Notes: a model not told the origin generated them from the sequence alone. A stretch of DNA of 5,690 bases from Clostridiales bacterium (GCA_018370615.1 JAGZAC010000127.1:1-5690); one strand, 5' to 3'; counted from the first letter of the stretch, positions 1 through 5,690 are shown. Program-made: numbers and translations.

Positions 1-10
1 CCGGGCCATA

Positions 11-86
11 TGGTGGGAACAATAGGGCTCGAACCTATGACCCTCTGCTTGTAAGGCAGATGCTCTCCCAGCTGAGCTATGCTCCC
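11..86 (-). tRNA. tRNA-Val (anticodon UAC)
   Basis: Read on the minus strand, this stretch folds as a complete 76-base tRNA. The 7-bp acceptor stem pairs GGGAGCA (86-80) with TGTTCCC (one G-U pair). The D arm is GCTC/GAGC. The anticodon stem TCTGC/GCAGA closes a CTTACAA loop, giving anticodon UAC, which reads GUA and related valine codons. The T arm is ATAGG/CCTAT with a TTCGAGC loop. The discriminator is A, and the 3' CCA (11-13 on the plus strand) is encoded in the DNA. It has its own consensus promoter about 30 bases upstream. Only 10 bases lie beyond its 3' end, so a terminator or further tRNA genes cannot be judged. Confidence 0.97.
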
Positions 87-114
87 CTTTGCTGCATTCT
101 CACGCGGCTTTTAT

Positions 115-143
115 ATTATAGCAAAGGCATATTTCAATGTCAA
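115..143 (-). promoter_or_regulatory. Sigma-A-type promoter of tRNA-Val
   Basis: On the minus strand TTGACA (143-138) and TATAAT (120-115) are separated by exactly 17 bases (137-121). Both hexamers match the housekeeping consensus at every position. Transcription should start near 108, leaving a leader of about 20 bases before the tRNA 5' end at 86. An AT-rich tract with A-runs lies just upstream of the -35 (144-175) and could act as an UP element. Such a strong promoter fits a stable RNA gene. The 87-240 gap holds nothing else that I can recognise. Confidence 0.92.
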
Positions 144-240
144 TACCTTTTTTTATTTTTTTAGAAAAATATTCAAGCTGAAAAAGTTCGACAAAAAGCC
201 TTTTCTGTTCTCCTATTTCCCGTTTTTGGGGTTTTACAAC

Positions 241-999
241 TCACATTCGCCGAGCGGCAATATACCAGCGATACGCCTCCTCCAAATCCTCCTCCATCGT
301 GAATCCTGTATAAATTCCTTCTACAGAAAACCCCGCATTCTCCAAGGACTGTATCAGCTTCCTCCGACTGTAGCACCGTTCCCGCTGCTGCACATCCGTA
401 CGCCTCCATGTTCCATCTGCGTTTTCTTCAAATACAGACAGGGAGAACGTACAAATCTGTCGGTGAGAATCATATTCATTCTGCCAGCAGCACAGCACAC
501 TGTCATCTTCCAGTATATAATCATTATTCCCGTAAAACTCCCGAAACTTTCGCGGTGTATTCACATCAAATACGAAAAGCCCGCCGGGCTCCAGGTAATT
601 ATGCACCAGGGAAAGACATCGTTCCAAATCTCCCACCCCAGTGAGATGGTTGATTCCGTCGAGGCAGCACACGACAGCGTTGACAGTTCCATACAGCTCA
701 AAAGCACGCATATCCTGACACAGCCATAAAATATCCTCTGCGCCGCATGCATCCGCTTTTTCTCGGGCGCAGGAGAGCATTTCCGGACTGATATCCAATG
801 CTGTCATATCGTATCCCCGGCTGTGAAGGGCCAGCGTCATACTTCCTGTTCCGCAGGCCAGATCCAGCACACTGGTCACGGGAATTGCGGAGTGGCGCTG
901 AAAAAGGATACACAAAAAATCTGCCCACCTCTCGTAATCCGTCTCTGCGTTCAGCCTATCATAGCTGGCCCAAAGAGCCGCATACAACGGCGCGTTCAC
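241..999 (-). CDS. Class I SAM-dependent methyltransferase
   Basis: A 252-residue protein with a Rossmann-type AdoMet-binding fold. Motif I is VLDLACGTG (residues 44-52). The acidic residue that should contact the AdoMet ribose is D69 in TALDIS. A motif II region follows (about 106-119, VNAVVCCLDGINHL), then the LEPGGLFVFDVNT strand (about 136-148). The N-terminal YDRLNAETDYERWADFL resembles small Methyltransf_25/YrrT-like enzymes of Firmicutes. The methyl acceptor cannot be told from sequence. The start is GTG at 999: AGGAGG (1015-1010) sits 10 bases upstream and the N terminus aligns with the family. The start codon overlaps the stop of the upstream regulator in a GTGA tetranucleotide (999-996), which suggests translational coupling. 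It is the last gene of the lplA operon. The fold is confident; the specific function is unknown. Confidence 0.9.
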   Translation of the reverse strand: MNAPLYAALWASYDRLNAETDYERWADFLCILFQRHSAIPVTSVLDLACGTGSMTLALHSRGYDMTALDISPEMLSCAREKADACGAEDILWLCQDMRAFELYGTVNAVVCCLDGINHLTGVGDLERCLSLVHNYLEPGGLFVFDVNTPRKFREFYGNNDYILEDDSVLCCWQNEYDSHRQICTFSLSVFEENADGTWRRTDVQQRERCYSRRKLIQSLENAGFSVEGIYTGFTMEEDLEEAYRWYIAARRM

Positions 1000-1322
1000 T
1001 GCGCTGTGTCCTCCTCTGTAAAAAGCTGAGCGCCGGCAGCGTCCAGCCGCTGCAGCGCCATCGTATATCCATCGCTGCCATATTTGAGGCAGCGATTTAC
1101 CCGGCTGATTGTGGCAGTAGAGAGCCCAGTTTTCTCAATAATTTCCGCATAAGTGTTGTTATCCGCCAGCATTTTTGCAGCCGCCATCCGGTTGGACATT
1201 TCAATCACCTCCACAACTGTGCAGAGGTCTTCAAAAAAGCGGCTGCATTCCTCCACCGTTTGGAGAGAAAGGATTCCCTCAAACAAATACCGCATCTTTG
1301 CGTCCATTTCTTTTTTTGCCAT
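996..1322 (-). CDS. YerC/YecD family TrpR-related HTH protein
   Basis: A 108-residue, mostly helical protein resembling the TrpR-like YerC/YecD family, which is small and typically about 100 residues. The helix-turn-helix lies at about residues 57-82: TYAEIIEKTGLSTATISRV, followed by NRCLKYG. The STATISRV recognition helix and the CLKYG ending are family hallmarks. The N-terminal part (MRYLFEGILSL, then a helix around FFEDLC) is the expected dimerisation region. It probably binds DNA as a dimer, but its targets and any ligand are unknown. I chose ATG at 1322 (MAKKEMD). AAAGGAG and GAAAGG lie between the lplA stop (1342) and this codon. A TTG at 1352 would add 10 residues but lies inside lplA, and those residues are simply the translated Shine-Dalgarno region. 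It lies 19 bases after lplA and overlaps the methyltransferase by 4 bases. Confidence 0.9.
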   Translation of the reverse strand: MAKKEMDAKMRYLFEGILSLQTVEECSRFFEDLCTVVEVIEMSNRMAAAKMLADNNTYAEIIEKTGLSTATISRVNRCLKYGSDGYTMALQRLDAAGAQLFTEEDTAQ

Positions 1323-1341
1323 TTTATAATGCCTTTCTCCT

Positions 1342-2337
1342 TTACTGACCAAGAATCAAGTCGGCCAATTCTGCACTTGTACTTCCGTATATATAATCTT
1401 TACACCCCGCAAGCGCGGCAGTCAGCGACTCCAACTCCAACCGGCAGCCCACAAGCCGCTTCGCCAGCTGTGCTGTGTCCTTCGCACCGAAGTAATCTCC
1501 CGCAAAAGCAATTTCGCAAATAACTCCCCGGTCTGCATTCAAAGATACAGACACACTTCCAAAATCAAACCGCTTTTCTCTGAGGCAGCGATATTCTCCG
1601 GACTGACCGAAATTCCAGTCCCAGGTGCTGTATTTTTTGTCCGCAAGCTCCCGTATGGCCACGGCTTCTTCCAAAGTATATTCCCGCGCCGGACCGTACT
1701 GCGCAGCAGCTCCCGCCGCTAAAACATCCATAAACCCCTCTACCGTATCCGGCCCACGGTACTGGGGAAGGTCCCGAATGTTTGCCACCCGACTCTCCAC
1801 GCTTTGGATGCCTTTACTCTCTATCTTTTCCCGGTCCACCTTGAGGGCTCCGGACAGGCGGGACAAATCTGCCGAAAACAAAAGCGTTCCGTGATGCAGC
1901 AGCCGCTGCCTTCCGTCCTTCGCAGGATAGACGCACTGGGCGTTTCCGGAAATTTTGCGGTCCCCCACCAGAAGATCGTTTCTTCCGCCTAGGGCCGCCG
2001 GAATACCAAGCTTCTGCAATGCCACTACCATAGGCGCAGTAAATCGCTGAAAATCGATTCCGCCCTGCTTTGGAGCATCTGTGATAAACGTAAAATTTAC
2101 GTTTCCAAGGTCGTGAAACACCGCGCCGCCGCCGGTAAGGCGCCGGGCTACCAGAATATTATTTTCCTGCACAAAAGGAAGATTCAGCTGAGCATAAGCA
2201 TTTTGATTTTTTCCAATGATGACAGACGGCCTGTTTCGCCACAACAGGAAGGCGTCTCCCATGCTGTTTTCCAGAATATATTCCTCAGCCGCCAGATTGA
2301 AATATGGACTTGTTTCCCGCTGATTGATAAAAAGCAT
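1342..2337 (-). CDS. lplA: Lipoate--protein ligase
   Basis: A 331-residue protein, close to the roughly 330-340 residues usual for LplA. These enzymes activate free lipoate with ATP and transfer it to a lysine on lipoyl domains (GcvH or 2-oxoacid dehydrogenase E2 subunits). The biotin/lipoate ligase domain covers about residues 1-240. It has RRLTGGGAVFHD (65-76, lipoate-binding loop), GNVNFTF (78-84), GRNDLLVGDRKISGNA (118-133, with K128 as the expected catalytic lysine) and HHGTLLFSADL (148-158). The rest (about 245-331) is the C-terminal accessory domain, consistent with a full two-domain ligase. The ATG at 2337 has AAAGGTG (2349-2343) 5 bases upstream. It is the first gene of the leftward operon, directly behind the promoter at 2385-2413. 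No lipoylated partner such as gcvH is in the window, so the in vivo acceptor is unknown. Confidence 0.95.
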   Translation of the reverse strand: MLFINQRETSPYFNLAAEEYILENSMGDAFLLWRNRPSVIIGKNQNAYAQLNLPFVQENNILVARRLTGGGAVFHDLGNVNFTFITDAPKQGGIDFQRFTAPMVVALQKLGIPAALGGRNDLLVGDRKISGNAQCVYPAKDGRQRLLHHGTLLFSADLSRLSGALKVDREKIESKGIQSVESRVANIRDLPQYRGPDTVEGFMDVLAAGAAAQYGPAREYTLEEAVAIRELADKKYSTWDWNFGQSGEYRCLREKRFDFGSVSVSLNADRGVICEIAFAGDYFGAKDTAQLAKRLVGCRLELESLTAALAGCKDYIYGSTSAELADLILGQ

Positions 2338-2384
2338 TGCTTCACCTTTTAGGGATATTTCTCTGCGTATTGCACGTTATTTTT

Positions 2385-2413
2385 ATTATAGAAGAAATTC
2401 TCCCTTTTTTCAA
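2385..2413 (-). promoter_or_regulatory. Sigma-A-type promoter of the lplA operon
   Basis: On the minus strand TTGAAA (2413-2408, 5 of 6 consensus bases) and TATAAT (2390-2385, 6 of 6) are 17 bases apart. The start point should be near 2378, giving a leader of about 40 bases to the lplA ATG at 2337. That is too short for a typical riboswitch. An 8-bp inverted repeat lies immediately upstream of the -35. Confidence 0.88.
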
Positions 2414-2417
2414 TATG

Positions 2418-2447
2418 TAACAAAAATTTATGAAAAACCTTTTGTTA
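2418..2447. other. Perfect 8-bp inverted repeat upstream of lplA promoter
   Basis: TAACAAAA (2418-2425) and TTTTGTTA (2440-2447) are perfect inverted copies around a 14-base AT-rich spacer. Relative to the inferred lplA start the half-sites lie at about -40 to -70, a place typical of activator sites or UP-element contacts. There is no T-tract after either arm, so it does not look like a terminator. In AT-rich DNA such a repeat can arise by chance, so a binding function is only a suggestion. Confidence 0.4.
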
Positions 2448-2472
2448 TGGAAAAGAATTTCTCCTCGTTAAT

Positions 2473-2620
2473 CCTCCCCTAAGCGGAAACTTTTTTCTAA
2501 ACCCAAGTCTCCCCTGTGTAAGGGGAGGTGGGTTTTGCGAAGCAAAACTCGGAGGGGTTGTCATGGAGAACAATCCCCCACCCGCTAACGCGGGAGCCCC
2601 CTTTGCACAAGGGGGCCTTT
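2473..2620. repeat. Multi-hairpin intergenic repeat, copy A
   Basis: The first copy of an intergenic element whose core (2473-2585) matches 2698-2810 with about 6 differences in 113 bases. It opens with one 35-base unit (CCTCCCCTAAGCGGAAAC and onward) and then shows five consecutive potential hairpins. They are: H1, TCTCCCCT/AGGGGAGG (2508-2515 with 2521-2528); H2, GTTTTGC/GCAAAAC around GAA (2532-2548); H3, GGGGTTGT/ACAATCCC (2554-2561 with 2570-2577, one G-T pair); H4, CCCGC/GCGGG (2581-2594); and H5, GCCCCCTT/AAGGGGGC (2596-2616), followed by a T-rich stretch. No transposase or open frame of interest is attached. It resembles REP/MITE-like sequences of gut Clostridia. The true orientation and element ends are not known. 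Confidence 0.85.
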
Positions 2621-2628
2621 CTCTTTTC

Positions 2629-2732
2629 GCTCCCCTGTGTGGAAGTCTTTTCCTAAAATAAACTTTCCATAAACGGATACTTTTTTCTAAACCCAAGCCT
2701 CCCCTAAGCGGAACCTTTTTTCTAAATCCAAG
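2629..2732. repeat. Tandem degenerate 34-35-bp units
   Basis: Three adjacent units begin at 2629, 2663 and 2698, each of the form CTCCCCTaagcGGAA, a T-run, then CTAAAcCcAAG. The unit at 2698 is nearly identical to the one at 2473 in copy A. The one at 2663 is clearly related. The one at 2629 is degenerate, matching at roughly two thirds of positions. The last unit runs directly into H1 of copy B, as the single unit at 2473 runs into H1 of copy A. There are no unique spacers, so this is not a CRISPR array. Confidence 0.7.
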
Positions 2733-2866
2733 CCTCCCCTGTGTAAGGGGAGGTGGGTTTTGCGAAGCAAAACTCGGAGGGGTTGTCATGGCAAACAATC
2801 CCTCACCCGCTTTGCGGGAGCTCCCTTGGCTGCTCTGTCAAGAGACGCACACATGGGAGCCTTTTT
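2698..2866. repeat. Multi-hairpin intergenic repeat, copy B
   Basis: The second copy, exactly 225 bases from copy A over the core. The same hairpin series is present: H1, CCTCCCCT/AGGGGAGG (2733-2740 with 2746-2753); H2, GTTTTGC/GCAAAAC (2757-2773); H3, GGGGTTGT/ACAATCCC (2779-2786 with 2795-2802); H4, CCCGC/GCGGG around TTT (2806-2818); and H5, GCTCCC/GGGAGC (2820-2825 with 2855-2860). H5 here has a 29-base loop, against 5 bases in copy A, so its interior has diverged or taken an insertion. H1 is a perfect 8-bp stem; copy A has a G-T pair at its base. GGGAGCCTTTTT at the right end looks terminator-like. Confidence 0.85.
2820..2866 (+). terminator. Possible terminator-like hairpin at the end of copy B
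   Basis: GCTCCC (2820-2825) pairs with GGGAGC (2855-2860), followed by CTTTTT (2861-2866). A small inner CTCT/AGAG stem lies in the loop. The long loop and 6-bp outer stem make it a weak intrinsic terminator. No rightward gene precedes it, so it would only stop stray transcription moving toward ppdK. It may simply be the right end of the repeat. Confidence 0.3.
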
Positions 2867-2979
2867 AAGTTGTGCTACACCGACATGCCTCTGGAACTGT
2901 GCAGCAACTCCGTGAAATTGTTTCAAAATCTTCCTTATAAAATATTTTCTTTTTATTCACCAGAAATTTCATAAAAGTA

Positions 2980-3008
2980 TGGAAATTGGCAGAAATATAT
3001 GGTATACT
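2980..3008 (+). promoter_or_regulatory. Probable ppdK promoter with extended -10
   Basis: TATACT (3003-3008, 5 of 6 consensus bases) is preceded by TGG, forming an extended -10 (TGn). Seventeen bases upstream is TGGAAA (2980-2985), a weak -35 with 4 of 6 matches. Transcription should begin near 3015, giving a leader of about 90 bases before ppdK. The AT-rich region 2925-2980 upstream could add UP-element activity. This is the best candidate upstream of ppdK, but the weak -35 keeps confidence moderate. Confidence 0.6.
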
Positions 3009-3015
3009 GTTGGTT

Positions 3016-3057
3016 GCGACGTAGACTCTGGCGGCAAAGCGCCGTCGCCCGTCGCCC
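3016..3057 (+). other. GC-rich foldable leader of ppdK mRNA
   Basis: GCGAC (3016-3020) can pair with GTCGC (3044-3048). GGCG (3030-3033) can pair with CGCC (3040-3043), leaving one 9-base bulge (3021-3029) on the left side. GTCGCCC is directly repeated (3044-3050 and 3051-3057), so GCGAC has two alternative partners. The structure starts almost exactly at the inferred transcript 5' end. It could stabilise the mRNA, but it matches no riboswitch class I recognise. Confidence 0.4.
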
Positions 3058-3091
3058 GTTACTATTTGTCAACATATGAAATCAATATTTT

Positions 3092-3096
3092 GGAGG
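3092..3096 (+). promoter_or_regulatory. Ribosome binding site of ppdK
   Basis: GGAGG ends 8 bases before the ATG at 3105, which is ideal spacing. This selects 3105 over the out-of-frame ATG at 3097, which directly abuts the Shine-Dalgarno sequence. Confidence 0.85.
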
Positions 3097-3104
3097 ATGT
3101 TTGA

Positions 3105-5690
3105 ATGGGCAAGAAGTATGTTTATCTCTTCTCCGAGGGAAATGCCAGTATGCGAGAGCTTCTCGGCGGTAAGGGAGCAAATCTAGCGGAAATGACCAAT
3201 ATTGGTCTTCCCGTTCCCCAAGGGTTCACTATCACGACAGAGGCGTGTACCCAATATTATGAGGACGGCCGCAAAATCAATGATGAAATCCAGGCGCAGA
3301 TCATGGAGTATATCGAAAAGATGGAGCAGATTACCGGCAAAAAGTTCGGTGATCGGGAAAATCCGCTTCTGGTTTCCGTTCGTTCCGGTGCCCGTGCATC
3401 CATGCCAGGCATGATGGACACCATCCTGAATCTGGGTCTGAACGAAGATGTTGTCAAAGTTATCGCTGAAAAAAGCGGCAATCCCCGCTGGGCTTGGGAC
3501 TGCTACAGAAGATTTATCCAGATGTATTCCGACGTGGTTATGGAAGTCGGAAAGAAATACTTTGAAGAGCTCATTGATAAAATGAAGGCGGAGAAAGGCG
3601 TCACCCAAGACGTTGACCTCACTGCCGATGATCTGGCTACACTGGCATCTCAGTTCAAGGCTGAATATAAAGCAAAGATCGGCACAGACTTCCCCACAGA
3701 TCCCAAGGAACAGCTAATGGGCGCTGTGGAAGCAGTGTTCCGTTCCTGGGATAACCCCCGTGCAAATGTATATCGCCGCGATAACGACATTCCCTATTCC
3801 TGGGGCACTGCCGTTAACGTGCAGATGATGGCATTCGGCAACATGGGCGACACTTCCGGTACCGGCGTTGCATTTACCCGCGATCCTGCCACCGGTGAAA
3901 AGAAGCTGATGGGCGAATTTTTGATGAATGCACAGGGCGAGGACGTTGTTGCCGGTGTGCGTACACCTTCTCCCATTGCGAAGCTGGCTGAGGTAATGCC
4001 TGAAGTGTATGAGCAGTTCGTTGGAATCTGCGCTACCCTTGAGGACCACTACCGGGATATGCAGGATATGGAGTTCACCATCGAAGATAAAAAGCTGTAC
4101 ATGCTCCAGACAAGAAACGGCAAGAGAACTGCAAAGGCCGCGCTTAAAATCGCATGCGATCTGGTAGACGAGGGCATGATCTCCGAAAAGCAGGCTGTTG
4201 CAATGATCGACCCCAGAAACCTGGACACCCTGCTCCATCCTCAGTTTGATGCAAAGGCACTGAAGGCTGCAACGCCCGCCGGTAAGGGCCTGGGCGCGTC
4301 TCCCGGAGCCGCTTGTGGTAAGATCGTATTCAGCGCTGACGACGCAGTTGCATGGAATGAAAGAGGCGAAAAGGTCGTTCTCGTGCGTCTGGAAACCTCT
4401 CCCGAAGATATCACTGGTATGAAGGCTTCTCAGGGTATCCTTACCGTCCGCGGCGGTATGACTTCTCACGCTGCCGTTGTTGCCAGAGGCATGGGAACCT
4501 GCTGCGTTTCCGGCTGCGGCGATATTAAAATGGACGAGGAGAATAAGCAGTTTGAACTAGCCGGAAAGACCTACCATGAAGGGGACTTCATTTCTATCGA
4601 CGGCTCCACCGGTAACATTTACGATGGAATTATCCCCACAGTTGATGCAGAAATTGCAGGCGAGTTCGGCCGCATTATGGAACTGGCCGACAAATACAGA
4701 AAACTGAAGGTGCGCACCAATGCCGACACGCCCGCAGACGCAAAGAAGGCTCGCGAGCTGGGCGCTGAAGGAATCGGTCTGTGCCGTACAGAGCACATGT
4801 TCTTTGAAGCAGACAGAATCGCCGCATTCCGTGAAATGATCTGCGCCGACACTGTGGAGCAGAGAGAGGCCGCTCTGGCAAAGATTCTGCCCTATCAGCA
4901 GGGAGACTTTGAAAAGCTGTACGAAGCGCTGGAGGGCAATCCTGTCACCATTCGTTTCCTGGATCCGCCGCTTCACGAGTTTGTTCCCACAGAAGAGGCC
5001 GACATTGAGGCATTGGCAAAAGCACAGGGCAAGTCCGTGGAAGATATTAAAGCGCTCATCGCTTCTCTCCACGAATTCAACCCCATGATGGGTCACCGCG
5101 GCTGCCGCCTTACCGTAACCTATCCCGAAATTGCAAAGATGCAGACTACCGCTGTCATCCGTGCTGCAATCAACGTCTCTAAGGCACATCCCGACTGGAA
5201 GATCATGCCGGAAATCATGATCCCGTTGGTGGGCGATGTGAAGGAGCTGAAGTTTGTAAAGGATATCGTTGTAGCTACTGCTGACGCCGAGATCGCCGCT
5301 GCAGGCGCAGATCTCAAATATGAGGTAGGTACAATGATTGAAATTCCGAGAGCCGCGCTCACTGCTGATGAGATCGCCAAAGAGGCTGAGTTCTTCTGCT
5401 TCGGTACCAACGACCTGACACAGATGACCTTCGGCTTCAGCCGCGATGACGCCGGCAAGTTCCTGGATGCTTACTACGATACAAAGATCTACGAAAACGA
5501 TCCCTTTGCAAAGTTGGATCAGGTAGGTGTAGGCAAGCTGATGGAAATGGCTGTGAAGCTGGGTAAGAGCACACGTCCCACCCTGCACTGCGGTATCTGC
5601 GGCGAGCATGGCGGCGACCCCTCTTCCGTAGAATTTTGCCACAAAATCGGTTTGGACTATGTATCCTGCTCTCCCTTCCGTGTGCCGATC
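3105..5690 (+). CDS. ppdK: Pyruvate, phosphate dikinase (3' end cut by window)
   Basis: One open frame of 862 codons with no stop before the window edge. It is the only real gene here; long frames on the opposite strand are its shadows. PPDK interconverts ATP + phosphate + pyruvate and AMP + PPi + phosphoenolpyruvate in the cytoplasm, and in anaerobes it serves PPi-linked glycolysis or gluconeogenesis. The N-terminal nucleotide-binding domain begins with GNASMRELLGGKGANLAEM (12-30, lysine K23) and includes SVRSGARASMPGMMDT. The swivelling phosphohistidine domain has GGMTSHAAVVARG with catalytic H455. The C-terminal PEP/pyruvate barrel has GLCRTEHMF (R561), IRFLDPPLHEF (R617), GTMIEIPRAAL (E746), FGTNDLTQMTFGFSRDDAG (N769) and GICGEHGGDPSS (C832, the expected acid/base). 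These match the C. symbiosum positions I recall (455, 561, 617, 745, 768, 831), with a one-residue shift after R617. The frame ends at SCSPFRVPI. The C. symbiosum protein has 874 residues, so about 10-20 codons are probably missing. Confidence 0.98.
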   Translation, partial: MGKKYVYLFSEGNASMRELLGGKGANLAEMTNIGLPVPQGFTITTEACTQYYEDGRKINDEIQAQIMEYIEKMEQITGKKFGDRENPLLVSVRSGARASMPGMMDTILNLGLNEDVVKVIAEKSGNPRWAWDCYRRFIQMYSDVVMEVGKKYFEELIDKMKAEKGVTQDVDLTADDLATLASQFKAEYKAKIGTDFPTDPKEQLMGAVEAVFRSWDNPRANVYRRDNDIPYSWGTAVNVQMMAFGNMGDTSGTGVAFTRDPATGEKKLMGEFLMNAQGEDVVAGVRTPSPIAKLAEVMPEVYEQFVGICATLEDHYRDMQDMEFTIEDKKLYMLQTRNGKRTAKAALKIACDLVDEGMISEKQAVAMIDPRNLDTLLHPQFDAKALKAATPAGKGLGASPGAACGKIVFSADDAVAWNERGEKVVLVRLETSPEDITGMKASQGILTVRGGMTSHAAVVARGMGTCCVSGCGDIKMDEENKQFELAGKTYHEGDFISIDGSTGNIYDGIIPTVDAEIAGEFGRIMELADKYRKLKVRTNADTPADAKKARELGAEGIGLCRTEHMFFEADRIAAFREMICADTVEQREAALAKILPYQQGDFEKLYEALEGNPVTIRFLDPPLHEFVPTEEADIEALAKAQGKSVEDIKALIASLHEFNPMMGHRGCRLTVTYPEIAKMQTTAVIRAAINVSKAHPDWKIMPEIMIPLVGDVKELKFVKDIVVATADAEIAAAGADLKYEVGTMIEIPRAALTADEIAKEAEFFCFGTNDLTQMTFGFSRDDAGKFLDAYYDTKIYENDPFAKLDQVGVGKLMEMAVKLGKSTRPTLHCGICGEHGGDPSSVEFCHKIGLDYVSCSPFRVPI

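Noticed and set aside
79..729. A 216-codon plus-strand open frame
   Set aside because: It begins inside the tRNA gene and runs antisense to the methyltransferase, with no ribosome binding site and no recognisable domain.
1323..1352. TTG start at 1352 for the YerC-like gene
   Set aside because: It falls within the lplA reading frame and would translate the Shine-Dalgarno region. ATG 1322 gives the N terminus expected for the family.
798..1523. A 241-codon plus-strand open frame
   Set aside because: It is antisense to three well-supported genes, with low-complexity composition and no family resemblance.
2338..2378. Riboswitch ahead of lplA
   Set aside because: With the promoter at 2385-2413 the leader is only about 40 bases and shows no stable structure or known aptamer motif.
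2445..2798. A 117-codon minus-strand open frame with an internal repeat (SFASQNPPPLTQGRLGF appears twice)
   Set aside because: It is a translation of the two intergenic repeat copies. Their 225-base spacing is a multiple of three, which makes the frame continuous. It has no plausible ribosome binding site and no protein-like composition.
2473..2810. CRISPR array
   Set aside because: The repeats are either directly adjacent 35-bp units or one 113-bp core present twice. There are no regular unique spacers and no cas genes in view.
2913..2925. Short palindrome TGAAA-TTG-TTTCA as a ppdK operator
   Set aside because: It lies about 90 bases before the inferred start in AT-rich DNA, where such 5-bp arms are common by chance, and nothing else supports it.
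3097..3186. A 29-codon out-of-frame open frame starting at ATG 3097, a possible leader peptide for ppdK
   Set aside because: The GGAGG directly abuts this ATG, leaving no spacing for initiation, and the frame mostly overlaps the ppdK coding sequence.
4557..5642. A 361-codon open frame on the minus strand opposite ppdK
   Set aside because: It lies wholly antisense to a clearly coding gene whose motifs are intact, and its cysteine- and histidine-rich translation resembles no family I know. Codon bias of ppdK explains the lack of stops. The minus-strand frames at 3714-4469, 3183-3608 and 5120-5458 are rejected for the same reason.

Overview
The window looks like an ordinary chromosomal segment of a low-to-moderate-GC anaerobic Bacillota, most likely a Clostridia / Oscillospiraceae-type gut bacterium. 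This is inferred from a pyruvate, phosphate dikinase that closely follows the Clostridium symbiosum enzyme as I remember it, a YerC/YecD-type TrpR-related regulator (a Firmicutes family), consensus sigma-A promoters with AT-rich flanks, and an intergenic repeat of a kind I associate, from memory only, with gut Oscillospiraceae genomes. No mobile-element genes, CRISPR array or defence system is visible.

Layout. The left 2.4 kb reads leftward (minus strand). A strong promoter at 2385-2413 drives a compact operon: a lipoate-protein ligase (lplA, 1342-2337), a small TrpR-related HTH protein (996-1322) and a class I SAM-dependent methyltransferase (241-999) that overlaps the regulator by 4 bases. 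About 150 bases downstream, a separate promoter with perfect consensus hexamers (115-143) drives a tRNA-Val(UAC) gene (11-86) with an encoded CCA end. No convincing intrinsic terminator separates the methyltransferase from the tRNA.

The middle (2414-3104, about 690 bases) has no protein gene. It separates the leftward lplA operon from the rightward ppdK gene. It contains an 8-bp inverted repeat just upstream of the lplA promoter; two copies, 225 bases apart, of an element that can fold as five consecutive hairpins; a tandem run of degenerate 34-35-bp units between the two copies; and then the ppdK promoter and a GC-rich leader that can fold at or near the mRNA 5' end.

The right 2.6 kb (3105-5690, plus strand) is one uninterrupted frame of 862 codons encoding pyruvate, phosphate dikinase (ppdK). 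It is cut by the window edge probably 10-20 codons before its stop. It interconverts pyruvate and phosphoenolpyruvate and has no visible functional link to the lplA operon.

The coding content is conventional. The part most worth a second look is the intergenic pair of multi-hairpin elements, in which the differences between the two copies fall in loops or keep pairing intact.
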